DNA from: Apodemus sylvaticus
Taxonomy: Eukaryota; Chordata; Mammalia; Rodentia; Muridae
Direction of reading: 5' to 3'
Length of the DNA stretch: 64,000 bases
Assembly (NCBI RefSeq): GCF_947179515.1
Contig: NC_067477.1
Span: 130,994,465-131,058,464, forward strand
Part shown: one piece after another, positions 32,465-44,024 of the stretch
How the letters are laid out: each line of letters starts with the position of its first letter
Numbering within the stretch: position 1 is the first letter of the stretch
The notes under the pieces: model-generated
Database searches by the model: none
What the model saw: the letters and a program-made list of their open reading frames with translations, nothing else
Told to the model about the DNA's origin: nothing
Made by a program: the position numbers and the translations under genes

Positions 32465-32610
32465 GGTAATTTTGTATTATTTATGGGCATGTGTGTTTGC
32501 ATGTTCATGCAGGTGCACACAGAGGTCAAAGACAGCATCAGATCCTCCTGAGCTGAAGTTTCATGGGTACTGGGAACCAACCTGGGTTCTCAGCAAAATC
32601 AGGACATATT
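32465..32610 (-). repeat. Diverged B2/B3 SINE, antisense
   Basis: TGCATGTTCATGCAGGTGCA, CAGATCCTCCTGAGCTGAAG and TGGGAACCAACCTGGGTTCT keep the order of reversed B3. Confidence 0.6.
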
Positions 32611-32639
32611 CTTTCTCTTCATCTCTTTGAGATCCAACC

Positions 32640-33360
32640 TGAAAGTGGTTTATGCAACCAGTTTTTTGCATACAGAATGCTATCCTCATCTGAAAAATCT
32701 ACCAGAGTTTTACCCAATTAAGAGAGAGTTTCAAAATTATGACCAAATTCAACTTCAGGATTGGCTATAATTGTTTATAAATCTAAGGACAAAACTGAGA
32801 TAAAACAGGGTTTAAATAGCACACAAATGTTATGTATATGGATAATGTCGAAATAACATTTAGGTTTTTCTGGAAGAGATAGCAAAAACTGGGCATTTAA
32901 ATGGAGTAGAGTGACTTTGAATCCTTATCTTACGCCGTACTCAAAAGTTAGCTGAAAATAAGTGGAGCTTTAACTTCTGTTATCTGAAACAAGTTCCCAC
33001 TGTCAGTGGAGATCTGGGATTTTAATACACTGAGAAGGACTCGGAAGAAGTCAAGAGCGTGTGGCTAGAAATAAAACAAGAGTTATCCTGGCTGCACGGG
33101 GCTCGCTTCCTCCTGGACTCACCTTCTGCAGGTCAGTGAAGAGCAAAGGCGATGAAGATGACACAGCTGATATCCTCAACTGAACGTGAAAGCTGCCTCC
33201 CCAGGCCTTCGCGCTGCTTATAAGAAAATACAAGGGAAGCAAACTGAGGACAGGCTGCTCAGTGGAGGAGAGAACAGTCTGATCACCTGAAATTTTTCAG
33301 CCTCTCCAGATATCAAAAGACACTAAACTTAAGAGATTCAATATCAAGGATCAGCAATAT
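32640..33360. other. Unassigned sequence
   Basis: Non-repetitive in appearance. An antisense frame of 63 codons (33051-33242) has no recognised domain. Confidence 0.45.
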
Positions 33361-33361
33361 T

Positions 33362-33451
33362 ATTAGCTCAGCAGGGAAAAGCCCTTGACACCAAGCCTGA
33401 GGTCTTGAGTTCAATTCCCAGGACATACATAATAGCTGGAGAAGATCAACT

Positions 33452-33487
<36 letters not shown>

Positions 33488-33520
33488 GAGAGAGGGGGTG
33501 AGGGAGAGAGAGAGACACAC
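33362..33520 (+). repeat. B3-type SINE ending in CA and AG repeats
   Basis: TAGCTCAGCAGGGAAAAGCC (A box) and CTTGAGTTCAATTCCCAGGA (B box) are followed by about 14 CA units and an AG-rich tract. Confidence 0.82.
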
Positions 33521-36087
33521 AGTGAGCTTTAGAAGAAACGACATGAGTGTGATTTACACCACCTTTTGCTAAAACCTAATTAAGAGCCAAGTCCCCATCA
33601 TCAGGTTCTGAGAAGGACCTTTCAAGAAATCACAGGTGCACTCATAGATGTTCTTGGGCAACCAGAGGGCATCCTGGAAGGTTCAGGGTGTGGTCCCTCT
33701 GTGATCTCAGTGGGAAACTAAAAACATTAAAGGGTTTATCTCAGAAATACCTGTCCTTGTGGCTTGCGTCCAGTCTAGTAAGCCTCTGGGAGATCCACAG
33801 AGGATTCTCAATGTTCTTGAGAAAATTGTTTCAGTAGAAATATACCCAAGCTGGATAAAAATAGACAGAAATGGTTTAAAATGAAAAGAGAGAGTCAGAG
33901 CTCCGAGACCCAGCTGGCAGGAAGCACACTGATATCACTACGCCACTGTGCACGTGTGCGGTGTCATTAAAAGGAAAAGGCCTCAGAGGCCTGCGCCAAG
34001 AGTCCAGAAGCCAAAATCAAGGATGACAGAGAATCATTCAATTTTCTGCAGGTTTAAAATATTGTAAAACAAAGTGTTGGAAAGAAAAAGAAATAGAGAT
34101 AGTCAAAATTAAAATACAGTAAGTTTGAATGGTGGTTTGAAAAACGACTTCAAGAAAACAACCATCAGAAAACATCAAATAACGATAGTATTGTGTTAAA
34201 AAATATTAAATAACTTGTAAATTAGGTATAATTTTCTAATTGTATTAGTTACACATTATATATATATATATTTATTTATGTGAGTACACGTTGAGAGTAA
34301 ACATGATAAAATCTTAATTGTAATTTTTTATATTTCGCTATTACAAAATTTCATAATTTTTTATAATTATACAATTTGAGTCAAGAGTGATGTGAGTTCT
34401 ATGTGCTGGTTTTTATGACTTTTCAGTAATCCTAATAGTAGGTTCTAAATTTAAAAAGTTGACAATAAATACGTACAGGGTTTTATAATTACACACTTAG
34501 AGCTATTTTGTCCTCAAACGACATACATTTTTGTTCATACTTGAGTTAGCGTGCAAAGCAGTACATTTCACTACGGCGTTTTCTCTCGCATGTATTGTGT
34601 TCCGGCTCGTTTGCCCCTTCTCCCACGCTCCTCCTGCCCACCCCACCCCACCCCTTCTTGCTAGTTCTCCTTCCTCCCAAACAGTCCTCCCTCCTGCTCA
34701 CATCCCACATGCCAAATACACATACACTCTATATTACCCTGAACGCTAAGTTTTAAATTACAAGCAAGTAAATACAGTCTTCGGGGAACATGTTGATAGA
34801 AAATGGAGCTGCAGTGTCAAAATGTCCATCACTGATGTGCTGTGTGGTGGCCGCCTAGGATTCTCCCCATTGTCCTCTGCCTCTGTGTGATTGAAATCCC
34901 ACGATGAAATGGTAAATTTTCCTCCAAAAATAAGTCATGGCTCAAAGGGCAAGCGCTGGGACGTGATAGGCAGGCTGCCTGGAATTAAACAGTGGTGTTG
35001 CCCTCAAATGTCCTCCTTTATCTTGAGTTTTAAAGTTTGGGGACTGAGAATTTAAGGTCACTAGCGCTGGCTGAGCTAGCTTGGGTCTTCAGTAGCTGTT
35101 TAAGCTGCCCCCAGCTTGAAACATCAGCATCCTGAATTATTAACATCTTAGCTGTACAAACAGCTTATCACTAAAGCAGGTGTTCATGACATGTTCAGCT
35201 ATGTGGGTCCCTGACAAACCAACCAGAGAGGCCCCGAGTACTGCCGCACGCACCTAGAACATTATGTTGTGTTTGACAAATACATACCATTTTGTCATCT
35301 TAAATAAACTTGAAATGTTAAAATAAGAATAAGAAGTTTTGGGGGAAAAAAATAACTTTCAAAATAGGACGGGTTACTCTTAGAACTGTAATGAGACATT
35401 CTATTGCCCTTGCCTGTGTATAAACTATCCCCTTCCCCGGTCAGACACACTCCTTTCTCTGCCAGGGTAGCTTACTGTTCACTGCCTCTTTCCACAAAAG
35501 GATGCCAACTCATTCTGAGGGAGGCAAGGCAGGAAGAGGATGGCTGAGTTTCTTCCCTGTCTGACTCCAAGACACTGAGCCAAAATTAAGTATGAATAGA
35601 GTCTCTGGCCTCCAGTCCCTGAATTGTAGGGACTGACCATGTCTACGAGCACAAGATCGCATTAGCAGAGTATGGCCAACTAAAGTCTTGCAAAATTTCA
35701 GAAATGTATGTGACCACACCTGGCTACCCTCTCACCCCGCCAAGGCACAGAGGTGTCTCTGAGAGAACAGACCCAGGCATGGGGGTTGCTTTCTGTCATT
35801 TTCAAAGACTCCAGAATAATGATAACATTTCCCAATAGCAAAGTGACCTCAACTGTTTACGAAAAAAAAAGTTCAAGCAATGAACGTAGGGATAACATCC
35901 TGGGATGATCTGCAAATTCCTGTTGGAATGTTCTAGGACTGCATCTGCAGTAGTCACCTATGCAATCGCATGTTTGCTCAAATTTGATAGTTAATCTACC
36001 AGTGTAAGCTTGCCTATTTCTGCCTAATCATGTTATTCATCAAAAATTAGGCCTCATAACTGATGTATGTGCCTGTAATTCACAAAG
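33521..36087. other. Longest repeat-poor stretch of the window
   Basis: About 2.6 kb with little recognisable SINE or LINE sequence. 34190-34500 is strongly AT-rich, with a TATATATATATA run at about 34257-34271. A C-rich patch with two to three CCACCCCA words lies near 34640. Nothing coding was recognised (frames 34531-34749, 35510-35719). Confidence 0.45.
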
Positions 36088-36100
36088 AAGTTAGTATTTA

Positions 36101-36663
36101 CTCCTGGGTATATACCCAGAAGATTCCCCACCATGTAATAAGGATACATGCTCTACCATGTTCATAGTAGCCCTATTTATAATTGCCAGATGCTGAAAAG
36201 AACCCAGGTATCCCTCAACAGAAGAGTGGATGCAAAAAATGTGGTATATCTACACAATGGAGTACTATTCAGCCATTAGAAACAATGAATTCATGAAATT
36301 CTTAGGCAAATGGATGGAGCTAGAGAACATCATACTAAGTGAGGTAACCCAGACTCAAAAGGTGAATCATGGTATGCACTCACTAATAAGTGGATATTAA
36401 CCTAGAAAATTGGAATACCCAAAACATAATCCACACATCAAATGATGTACAAGAAAGGAGGAGTGGCCCCTTGTTCTGGAAAGACTCAGTGAAGCAGTAT
36501 TCGGCAAAACCAGAGCGGGGAAGTGGGAAGGGGTGGGTGGGAGGACAGGGGGAGAGAAGGGGGCTTATGGGACTTTCGGGGAGTGGGAGGCTAGAAAAGG
36601 GGAAATCATTTGAAATGTAAATAAAAAATATATCGAATAAAAAAATTTAAAAAAAAGAAAAAA
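36101..36663 (+). mobile_element. 5'-truncated L1 with target-site duplication
   Basis: Starts at CTCCTGGGTATATACCCAGA (ORF2 C-terminus), continues through ACAATGGAGTACTATTCAGC, and ends AAATATATCGAATAAAAAAA. AAGTTAGTATTTA at 36088-36100 and AAGTTGGTATTTA at 36664-36676 form a 13-bp duplication with one mismatch. It is closely similar to the L1 at 8576-9284 over its whole length. Confidence 0.93.
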
Positions 36664-36725
36664 AAGTTGGTATTTAAGTCTTCCACAAGAATGGTTATGA
36701 ACAAAATCTATTTATTCAGCTAGAC

Positions 36726-36934
36726 CAGTGGTTCTAAACCTTACTAATGTTGTGTCCCTTTAATACAGATTTTCATGTTATAGTGACTCCTGACCATAAA
36801 ATTATTTTCGACGCTACTTTAAAACTATAATTTTGCTATGAATTTTGTTATGAATCAAAATATAAGTATCTTTGGATGGTCTTAGGCGACCCTTGTGAAA
36901 GGGTCATTTGGCCCCCAGAGGTTGAGAACTACCG
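36726..36934 (+). mobile_element. URR1-type hAT DNA transposon (nonautonomous)
   Basis: Inverted ends CAGTGGTTCTAAACC and GGTTGAGAACTACCG enclose CTTTAATACAGATTTTCATG, ATAAAATTATTTTCGACGCT and CCCTTGTGAAAGGGTCATTT. The flanks AGCTAGAC and AGCTATAT are a decayed 8-bp duplication, as hAT elements make. Confidence 0.9.
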
Positions 36935-37089
36935 AGCTATATTTTTAATAAAAACAAACAAAAATACCTTTTATTAAAAAAAAAAAAAGAATCCATAAGT
37001 TTATCAAAATACAAACGAATAGGTCTATCCTGGGATTCTGAGATAGAAGAGAAAACCCAGAAACCTGGATTTTAATAAATTTCCCAGGA

Positions 37090-37165
37090 TTGGGAGGGGG
37101 TTGCTCGATGTTCGAGCATGTGCTTGGTATGTGTGACGGACTAGGTTCAATTCCAAGTCTAATGG
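37090..37165 (+). repeat. ID-like tRNA-derived SINE
   Basis: GGTTGCTCGATGTTCGAGCA, then GTGCTTGGTATGTGTGACGG, then TAGGTTCAATTCCAAGTCTA gives the A box, middle and B box of an ID-type element. Confidence 0.7.
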
Positions 37166-37192
37166 GGGGGGGAAGAAATTGAAGGAAAAAGG

Positions 37193-37262
37193 AAGAGAGG
37201 AGGGAGGGAGAGAGGGAAGGAGGGAGAGAGAGAAGGAGGGAGGGAGGAAGGAAGAAAGGAAA
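37193..37262. repeat. GGGA/GGAA-rich purine tract
   Basis: GGGAGGGAGAGAGGGAAGGA-type sequence over about 70 bp. Probably grew from the A-rich tail of the preceding SINE. Confidence 0.9.
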
Positions 37263-37736
37263 AAGTTTGAGAACTATTAATGTACTATACCTAAAATGTT
37301 ATTTCGGAGTCTTTGTGAAACCATTTACCATTTATTCATTCAAATATTTGATGCTCGCCAGAGCTTAAGCAATGAGTGATACTCACTGGCCACCTTGGGA
37401 CCGCCCCGCGGTCCATGCAGTACTATCACATTACAGCGTGACAAGCGCTTTAACAGCCTGTGGAAAGGACGAGGGGAATACAGGAGATAAATTATTTAAT
37501 AATACCCAGTAAACCAAGGACAGTTTCCCGGGAGATATGACATTTGTGCTGAAACTTAAAAAGAAATTAAGAATTTACCGAGAGGAAAAGATGAAGTCCA
37601 GAAACACAGTCATCACGCAGAGCATGATGGGAAGAAGCGGAGAGTGAACACAGCAGAAGGAATGTGGGAAAGCATAGGCAATGGGCCGGTGATGGCAGAC
37701 CAGAGCAGGAGGAAGGAGCCAACTCCGCATCTGTGG
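37263..37736. other. Unassigned sequence
   Basis: No gene or clear transposon was recognised. Confidence 0.5.
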
Positions 37737-37737
37737 G

Positions 37738-37925
37738 GGTGTAATGGTTTGGATAGAAAGTGTCCCCCCAAAGCCTCACACGTTAAAGCCTTGGTTTCTG
37801 CCTTTGGGAGGTGATTGGACCAAGAGATCTCTGACCTGATCAGTGTATTATTCCGCAGATGGAATCATAACCCAGCGACATCATTTGGAAGTAATGGAAA
37901 ATTATGGAGGTCGGGCTGTTAAACC
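37738..37925 (+). mobile_element. 5' part of a MaLR LTR (MST/MLT1-like)
   Basis: GTAATGGTTTGGATAGAAAG, TTTGGGAGGTGATTGGACCA and TCTCTGACCTGATCAGTGTA, then AAGTAATGGAAAATTATGGA, follow the first half of MST/MLT1-type LTRs. The second half was not recognised. Confidence 0.8.
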
Positions 37926-39497
37926 TGAGATTGCCAAGAGAAAGAACAATGTTGAACCAAATCTGAAGCAAGCTTTAATTAAATACTGGCCAGGATAGTA
38001 TTCTCTGATCAGGTCCATTCCTGGGTTTCCAGAAAATGGCAAGAAGTCACTTTTTGCAGAGGCTTAAGAAGGCAAAACCAGATGGCCGCCATATTTCCCT
38101 TCAGGTTCATTCAGGGGCAATCCTGTATCCTGATGCATTTCCTGCCTGCGTACCTCTCACCCACACCCAATTGAGTGCATCCAGTACATACGAAATTTTT
38201 AAGGGAATAAAAACATATGGCTTGTTATTTCTCAAAACCACTGGCCCCAGAATTCCAGAAAGTCATCTTTCCTTGGGCAAGTGGGGCTTGCAAGTTAACT
38301 TTGGCGCTTACAGGGCCTGGCAGGAGGATGTAGAACTTGGAGGTGTGTTCTTATCCCTACCCCACCCTGCCCCACCCTGCCTTCTGTCAACCAGATGAGC
38401 CACTTGGCCACAGCACATGTTCTTGGCCCCTTCTTCCACACAGACAGAAGCAATAGAGCCAAGAGACCATGATCTAAAACCAATGAGTCTCTTTAAATTC
38501 TTACTATTTTGTCCACAGCATTGAACACCTGACAAATGTGGAAAGTTTTCCTTTGCTTTTAAGAATGGTGATGTGATCGAGCCTGCATTTTAGGAAGATA
38601 GTTTGGGTATCTGTATAGAGAAGAAAGAACTTGCCAGAAAGAAAATTAAGTAGGCTGATGCGAAGCATTCTGTTTCAAAAGAGGGAGTCCTGAATCAGGG
38701 AAGCCGCCATGGGACAGGTTTAAGGGAGTCTATAGGTAAGATATATAGAAAACGTGATATTGCTAAAGAAAAAGATGACCACGGTGTCTTTTCCAGAACC
38801 TTCTATAATTAAATTTCACTCTTACCTAATATGACCACCCTCCTAGAGAAAGTCCCCCTGACTTTCCCTTTCCTTTCTGTTCTTTATCACAAATTTAGAA
38901 AATAAAATAAAACCAAATAACCAGTGTCTAATTCAAGTAGGTAAAGAGAGAAAGTTGTCTGATGGGGAGCAGGCTCCTGAGTGGTCCTTTTTATTTCCTA
39001 GAGGAGGGGCCTGGCCTAGGGAGCTACTCAGGCAGGGGCTGTCCACTTTCTTGCCAGGAGGGTTTGCCAAGTTTACAAAGTATAGAAAGTTTACAAAGGG
39101 AGTGGTGTGACTGGTCAACAGACAGGCTGTCTCTACAGTTTCAAAACCCACCATTCTGGTTAAGTCCAAGTGGCCTAACAGCTAACTAAAGACTATGAAC
39201 ACTTGTATTTCCAGAGAGCTGAGGTAGTGGACATGGTGTCAGAGTGATGTGATACCTCCCCGCCCCCACTCCAGTTCTTCACTCTGGAGGAAACGTGACT
39301 CCTCCCACCTCACAGTGATGTCATCACAACAGAAGCCCCTTGCAATTCCTTCTTTACACACAATGAAGAAATGGCAGTTAGAAAAATTATGTAAATCGCT
39401 ATGATACACAAATGGTTCTTTAAAATGTACATTACATCTCTCAGTGTTGCCTGAGACCTTTGACACGTGAGACAGTCCCTCTGTACAATGTCATCCC
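37926..39497. other. Unassigned sequence
   Basis: The 120-codon frame 38036-38398 has no recognised domain and no sign of exon borders. CCACCCTGCC is tandemly repeated near 38360-38380. No other feature was recognised. Confidence 0.4.
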
Positions 39498-39512
39498 TGC
39501 TCATCTGTCTTT

Positions 39513-39796
39513 TTATTATTATTATTATATATTTTTATTTTCTATATTCTTTGCTTACGTTCCAAATGATTTCCCCTTTCCCAGTTCCCCCCTCCCCATA
39601 TGTCCCATAAACCTTCTTCTCTCCACCCATTCTCCAATCACCTCCCTCCTTTTTCTCTGTCCTGATACTCCCCTCCAATGCTAGATCAAGCCTTTCCAGG
39701 ATCAGGACCCTCTCCTTACTTCTTCATGGAAGTCATTTGTTATGCTAATTGTGCCTTGGGTAAATCTCTGATAAGTGGATATTAATTAGCCCAGAA
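39513..39796 (-). mobile_element. L1 3' end, antisense, with target-site duplication
   Basis: TATATTCTTTGCTTACGTTCC, CCAGTTCCCCCCTCCCCATA and GGATCAGGACCCTCTCCTTA, then CTCTGATAAGTGGATATTAA is reversed L1 3' text. GCTCATCTGTCTTT at 39499-39512 and GCTCATCTTTCTTT at 39797-39810 form a 14-bp duplication with one mismatch. Confidence 0.9.
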
Positions 39797-39810
39797 GCTC
39801 ATCTTTCTTT

Positions 39811-40800
39811 AAAGAGGGTAAAGCAGGCTAACATCTTCTGTTAGCTCCTGCCTCTCTCAGTGAGCCCCTCTCACACTAGAAAGAAGTTTGGGGCCACCTT
39901 GTGGCTCATCTAAAGAATTGCAGATTTTAATGTTTAATATCACTTATTTTTTGCTAATAGAATTAATAGTATTTGTTTAACTTTTTTAATCTCACTGTAA
40001 GTTTAACACATTGACTACTTGTGTTAAGTCAGCGATCTTTACCAGCTCTTGGTTGTATTATTGTCTTAAAGACATGGTTCCCCAGGAGGCCTGGAAATGG
40101 TAGGGCCTCTAGAGGAGGGTACCTACTGAGGGAGGTCCTTAGGGCACTGCAAATACGCACTCAGCAGGGACTGTGGTCTCTTCTTTTTTCTCTTTCTTTC
40201 TTCCTTTATTTATTTATGTTTATTCTCTCTTTATTTCCTGGCTCATCAAGTTTCATCAAGTGTTCTTGCTCTAATAGGCTGCCTTCATCAGAGAAACACA
40301 GAAAATGGGGATCATGGGTTAAAACTCCAGAATGATGACCCCCCCCCCAAATAAACCTTCTTCCTTTATAATTCAATCACACCAAATTCTTCATTCTAGT
40401 ACTGAGAAGCTGAGTAACATACAACTTCCTTCCAAAACTCATGTCTGTGGCAAGTGAATCACCACCACCCCCTTTCTACAGAGAAATGATAGTCACACAA
40501 AATACAGGTGTGATCACAGTTTCAATATAGCCCCACATATAACAAGTAAATTCAGAGGAACTGATTTCTAAATAAATAATACTCATTTCATATGTGAAAA
40601 TCTGGGCACAAGGCATTTGAAACCATAACAAAGCAGCCAAAGACGTGTACTTCCATGTGGAATGACTGGGCAAGCTGCTGTGGCACCCATCAGAGAGCCA
40701 CAGGGGTGTGGCACTGGCTGCCACGTGCAGGCTGCACTAGTGATATCATTTTCTAGAATGGAGGTCGACTTTGGTAAAGCAGAAAATATAATAAAGTACT
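39811..40800. other. Unassigned sequence
   Basis: A short poly(C) run lies near 40338-40347. A GTTT/ATTT-rich piece lies at about 40190-40220. No gene was recognised. Confidence 0.45.
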
Positions 40801-40805
40801 GAAGC

Positions 40806-41110
40806 CAGAGAGAAGGCTCAGTTGGCTCAGTGCTTGCTAACCAGCATGAAGGAAGCCCTGTGTTGATCTCCAGCACCCATGTAAGAGCCAAGCCTGGTGA
40901 TAGGTAGTTGTAATCCCGGGATCCTTGGGGCTCACTGGCCAGCTAGCCTAGCCAATCCAGTGAACTCCAGGCTCAGCAAAAGACTCATCTCAAAAAACAA
41001 AATGGTGAACGATAGAGGAAGACACTCAACATGGACCTCTGACCTCCATGTGTACCTCTGTGCACACATGTACACATGTGCACACACATACACACACACA
41101 CACACACACT
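40806..41110 (+). repeat. RSINE/B4-type SINE with CA tail
   Basis: AGAAGGCTCAGTTGGCTCAG (A box), GTTGATCTCCAGCACCCATG (B box), TTGTAATCCCGGGATCCTTG and GGCCAGCTAGCCTAGCC, then ACCTCTGACCTCCATGTG and a CA run. Confidence 0.85.
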
Positions 41111-41353
41111 CGGGTCTGCAGGACATGCAGCTTGGGCAGGTGGAACTCAGAGTGCCCAGACTGCATAATCGTCGTGGTCATCTAGTAGGATGCTGGGCTT
41201 TTTAAGGAAACTCTGCGGAGACACTGGTCAAGGGTTGGGAAAACGCAGCCTAGGATGTGGTAGGCCAAAGCTGGGGTTCCCTGACTCTCAGGCATCCAGT
41301 TAAAAATGCAGGCAAGAAAACAATACAGGGAGTCAGGAACCAGGTATCCAGGG

Positions 41354-41394
41354 TCCATGAGCCCCACGAGCCCCACAAGCCCCACGGGCCCCAC
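41354..41394. repeat. 9-bp minisatellite (AGCCCCACG), about 4 units
   Basis: AGCCCCACG, AGCCCCACA, AGCCCCACG and GGCCCCACA lie in tandem. The antisense frame gives GLVGLVGL. Confidence 0.9.
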
Positions 41395-41399
41395 AACAA

Positions 41400-41885
41400 G
41401 GCTGGGACTGGGAAAATGGGAGCTCTGGCTTAGCTCATCTGAACAAGTCCTTAGCTTGGCAGTGGTTGTCTAGGAGCAAAGCGAGGCCTTCTGAGGGAAA
41501 CCTAGGCTACAGCTCTGTAGGCAAAGACTTTCTCTATGCTCCCATAGCGGTTCTTGATGGAAGAGACAGTCCTTGGTTCCAAACTGTTTATTGACTGTTC
41601 GTCATGGAAAATGGATGCATACTACTCCTCGGGATGGACCAGGGATGAAATACCTTTTGCACAGAGGAATATCCAGGAAGGGAAGGTTATTGGCTAAACC
41701 CTCAGGGCGCTAGATACCTCATTAGCATGGAGAACTCTGTTTTGGGATAAGGGACCATCACATTTCCTATGTGGGAAGTATGGCACATGTTCCAGGCCAG
41801 AGAGCTGCTGACCATCTCAGGTGGGTGTCTGGGTGGCAGGGACTCTGAACCTGCTCAACCTACCATGTTTCCTGGCACGGTCCAC
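41400..41885 (-). mobile_element. Probable ERV-type LTR, antisense
   Basis: CCAAACTGTTTATTGACTGTTC (reverse of a polyadenylation-type AATAAA region), GGGACCATCACATTTCCTAT and GGCACATGTTCCAGGCCAGA resemble a rodent LTR family I recall but cannot name. No internal sequence is attached. Confidence 0.45.
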
Positions 41886-41887
41886 TG

Positions 41888-41922
41888 TCATACACACACA
41901 CACACACACATGCACACACAAA
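41888..41922. repeat. (CA)n microsatellite
   Basis: CA dinucleotides with a TGCA interruption. Confidence 0.95.
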
Positions 41923-42380
41923 GACAATGATAAAGTACAGTTATTCCCTCACGTTACATGGTGGTTGTATTCCCATAAAAAAGTAATTAATTAGTAACAC
42001 GTGTTGCTCAGCAAAGCTGAGATACGGGCTCTGCAAACCCCCTTTTCACACCGAGGATGCCTGGAACATGCAGTGGATAGGCCCACCCTCCTGGTGCTAA
42101 GAAGTAGAAACCCTGAACCTTATGTAGAAACAAGACTTAAGACTGTAAACATTAGGAGGAAAACAAGTATCGGGTTATTCCCTGAGGATAAGAGAGCGAT
42201 GGGACTCGGAGATATCTGAGCTTTGTCTTCACCTCTTGCGTGCTAGATTGGATGCTGAGCAAGCTAGCAACATAAAAGCACATAAAGAAAAAGGCTGGTT
42301 TCCTATAAGCGAAGGACCAAGGGAAAGGCATAGTAGCTAGCTAGAGAACTTAAAGAATATAACAACTTTATTGTGGTCAA
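41923..42380. other. Unassigned sequence
   Basis: No gene or clear transposon was recognised. The frame 42001-42219 has no known product. Confidence 0.5.
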
Positions 42381-42385
42381 GCATC

Positions 42386-42430
42386 ACACACACACACACA
42401 CACATACATACATACACACACACACACACC
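42386..42430. repeat. (CA)n/(CATA)n microsatellite
   Basis: CA run interrupted by ATACATACATA. Confidence 0.95.
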
Positions 42431-42900
42431 CTGACCCATCCCCAATTCACACACCCAAGACCCAGTAAGGATCATATATGTCCACTCTCAGCCAATGCTA
42501 ATGAGGCTCCCTGCCCCCACCCCCTCCCCCAGAAACAGAGCCAGACACAGCAAAACAGAGCTCAGTCAACCATCTAAAAAAATTATAATCAAAGGGAGAA
42601 TTTTGAAATCAGTAAGAGACAGATGACACCTTCCCTACAGGGTAGAGATAATCAGGATCACAGGGGATTCCTTACCAAAAGTCCCGGAGAGCAAGAGAAA
42701 CTGTTACATTTTCCCTATGCTAATGAAAAAGAATTATCCATGCAGAGAAACATTTAAAATGTCCTTCAGAAATGAAGGAAAATCAAAACATGTTCATATG
42801 AAAGAAAATAAAGAGAAAATATCAACAGCCTGCCTGCCCTGCCAGAATGCTTAAAGAAATGTGGTTTCTAAAGATCTCCCTTAAAATATCAAGAAAGAGA
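42431..42900. other. Unassigned sequence
   Basis: No gene or clear transposon was recognised. Confidence 0.5.
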
Positions 42901-42901
42901 A

Positions 42902-43643
42902 GTGGGAACTACACAGATGGCTCGATGGTTAAGTGTACTGACAGCTCTCCAGAAGACCCCCAAAACTTCAATTTCCAGTGCCCACATAGTAGTTCACAAC
43001 CATTTATTTTTTTATTATTTTTAATACTTTTTTCTATATTCTTTGTTTACATTCTGAATGCTTTCCCCTTTCCCAGTTCCCCCCTCCCCATTAGTCTCAT
43101 AAGCCCTCTTCCCTTTGCCCATTTCCCAATCACCCCCTCCCATTTCCCTGTCCTGATACTCCCCTTCAATGCTGGATCAAGTCTTTTCAGAACCAGGGCC
43201 CTCTCCTTCCTTCTTCTTGTGTATCATTTGATATGCTAATTGTGTTTTGAGAATTCAGAGCTTCTGGGCTAATTAATATCCACTTATCAGTGATTGCATT
43301 CCATGTGTATTCTTTTGTGATTGGGTTACCTCACTTAGGATGATATTTTCCAGTTCCAACCATTTGCCTAAGAATTTCATGAATTCATGTTTTTAATTGC
43401 TAAGTAGTATTCCATTGTGTAAATATATCACATTTTCTGTATCCATTCTTCCATTGAGGGACATCTGGGTTCTTTCCAGCTTCTGGTTATTATAAATAAG
43501 GCTGCTATCACAACCATTTATAACTCCAGTTCCAAAGGATCTAAGACCCTCTTCTGACATTTACAGGCACCAAGTACACCTGGTGCATAGATATACATGC
43601 AGACAAAACTCTCACACACATAAAATAAAAATAAATAAAAATA
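42902..43643 (+). repeat. B2/B3 SINE carrying a nested L1
   Basis: The left part (GGGAACTACACAGATGGCTC to CACATAGTAGTTCACAACCA) and the right part (from 43521, AACTCCAGTTCCAAAGGATC to the AAATAAAAATAAATAAAAAT tail) are one SINE. They are separated by the L1 at 43007-43507. Confidence 0.92.
43007..43507 (-). mobile_element. 5'-truncated L1 inserted in a B2/B3 SINE, 13-bp target-site duplication
   Basis: TCACAACCATTTA occurs exactly at 42994-43006 and 43508-43520. The insert reads as reversed L1 3' end: TATATTCTTTGTTTACATTC, CTAATTAATATCCACTTATC, GTTGAGG-type 3' UTR text and AAATAAGGCTGCTA at its 5' side. Confidence 0.95.
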
Positions 43644-43980
43644 ATGAAGGTGTCTTAGGGTTTTACTGCTGTGAGCAGACACCATGACCAAGGCAACTCT
43701 TATAAAGACAACAGTTAATTGGGGCTGCTTACAGGTTCAAAGATTCAGTCCATTATCATCAAGGTTCAAGCATGGCAGCACCCAGGCAGACATGGTGCAG
43801 AGGGAGCTAAGAGTTCTGCATCTTGATCTGAAGGCAAATAGGAGAAGACTGCCTCTAGGCTGCTAAGAGGAGAGGCTCAAAGCCCAACACACTTGCCCAA
43901 TGACACACTTCCCCCAACAAGGCCACATCTCCTAATAGCGCTACTCCCTGGGCCAAGCATATTCAAACCACCACAGAAGG
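43644..43980 (+). mobile_element. LTR-like repeat, nearly complete
   Basis: Runs from GTGTCTTAGGGTTTTACTGC and GCAGACACCATGACCAAGGC to AGCGCTACTCCCTGGGCCAA and ACCACCACA. Same family as 1-135 and 60868-61235. Confidence 0.8.
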
Positions 43981-44024
43981 CTACACAAGTACACCTCTCA
44001 CTCCTCACCAAAGGAACTTCTTTA

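Noticed and set aside
42847..43239. 130-codon plus-strand open frame
   Set aside because: It spans the B2/B3 to antisense L1 junction. The hydrophobic run is reversed L1 UTR.
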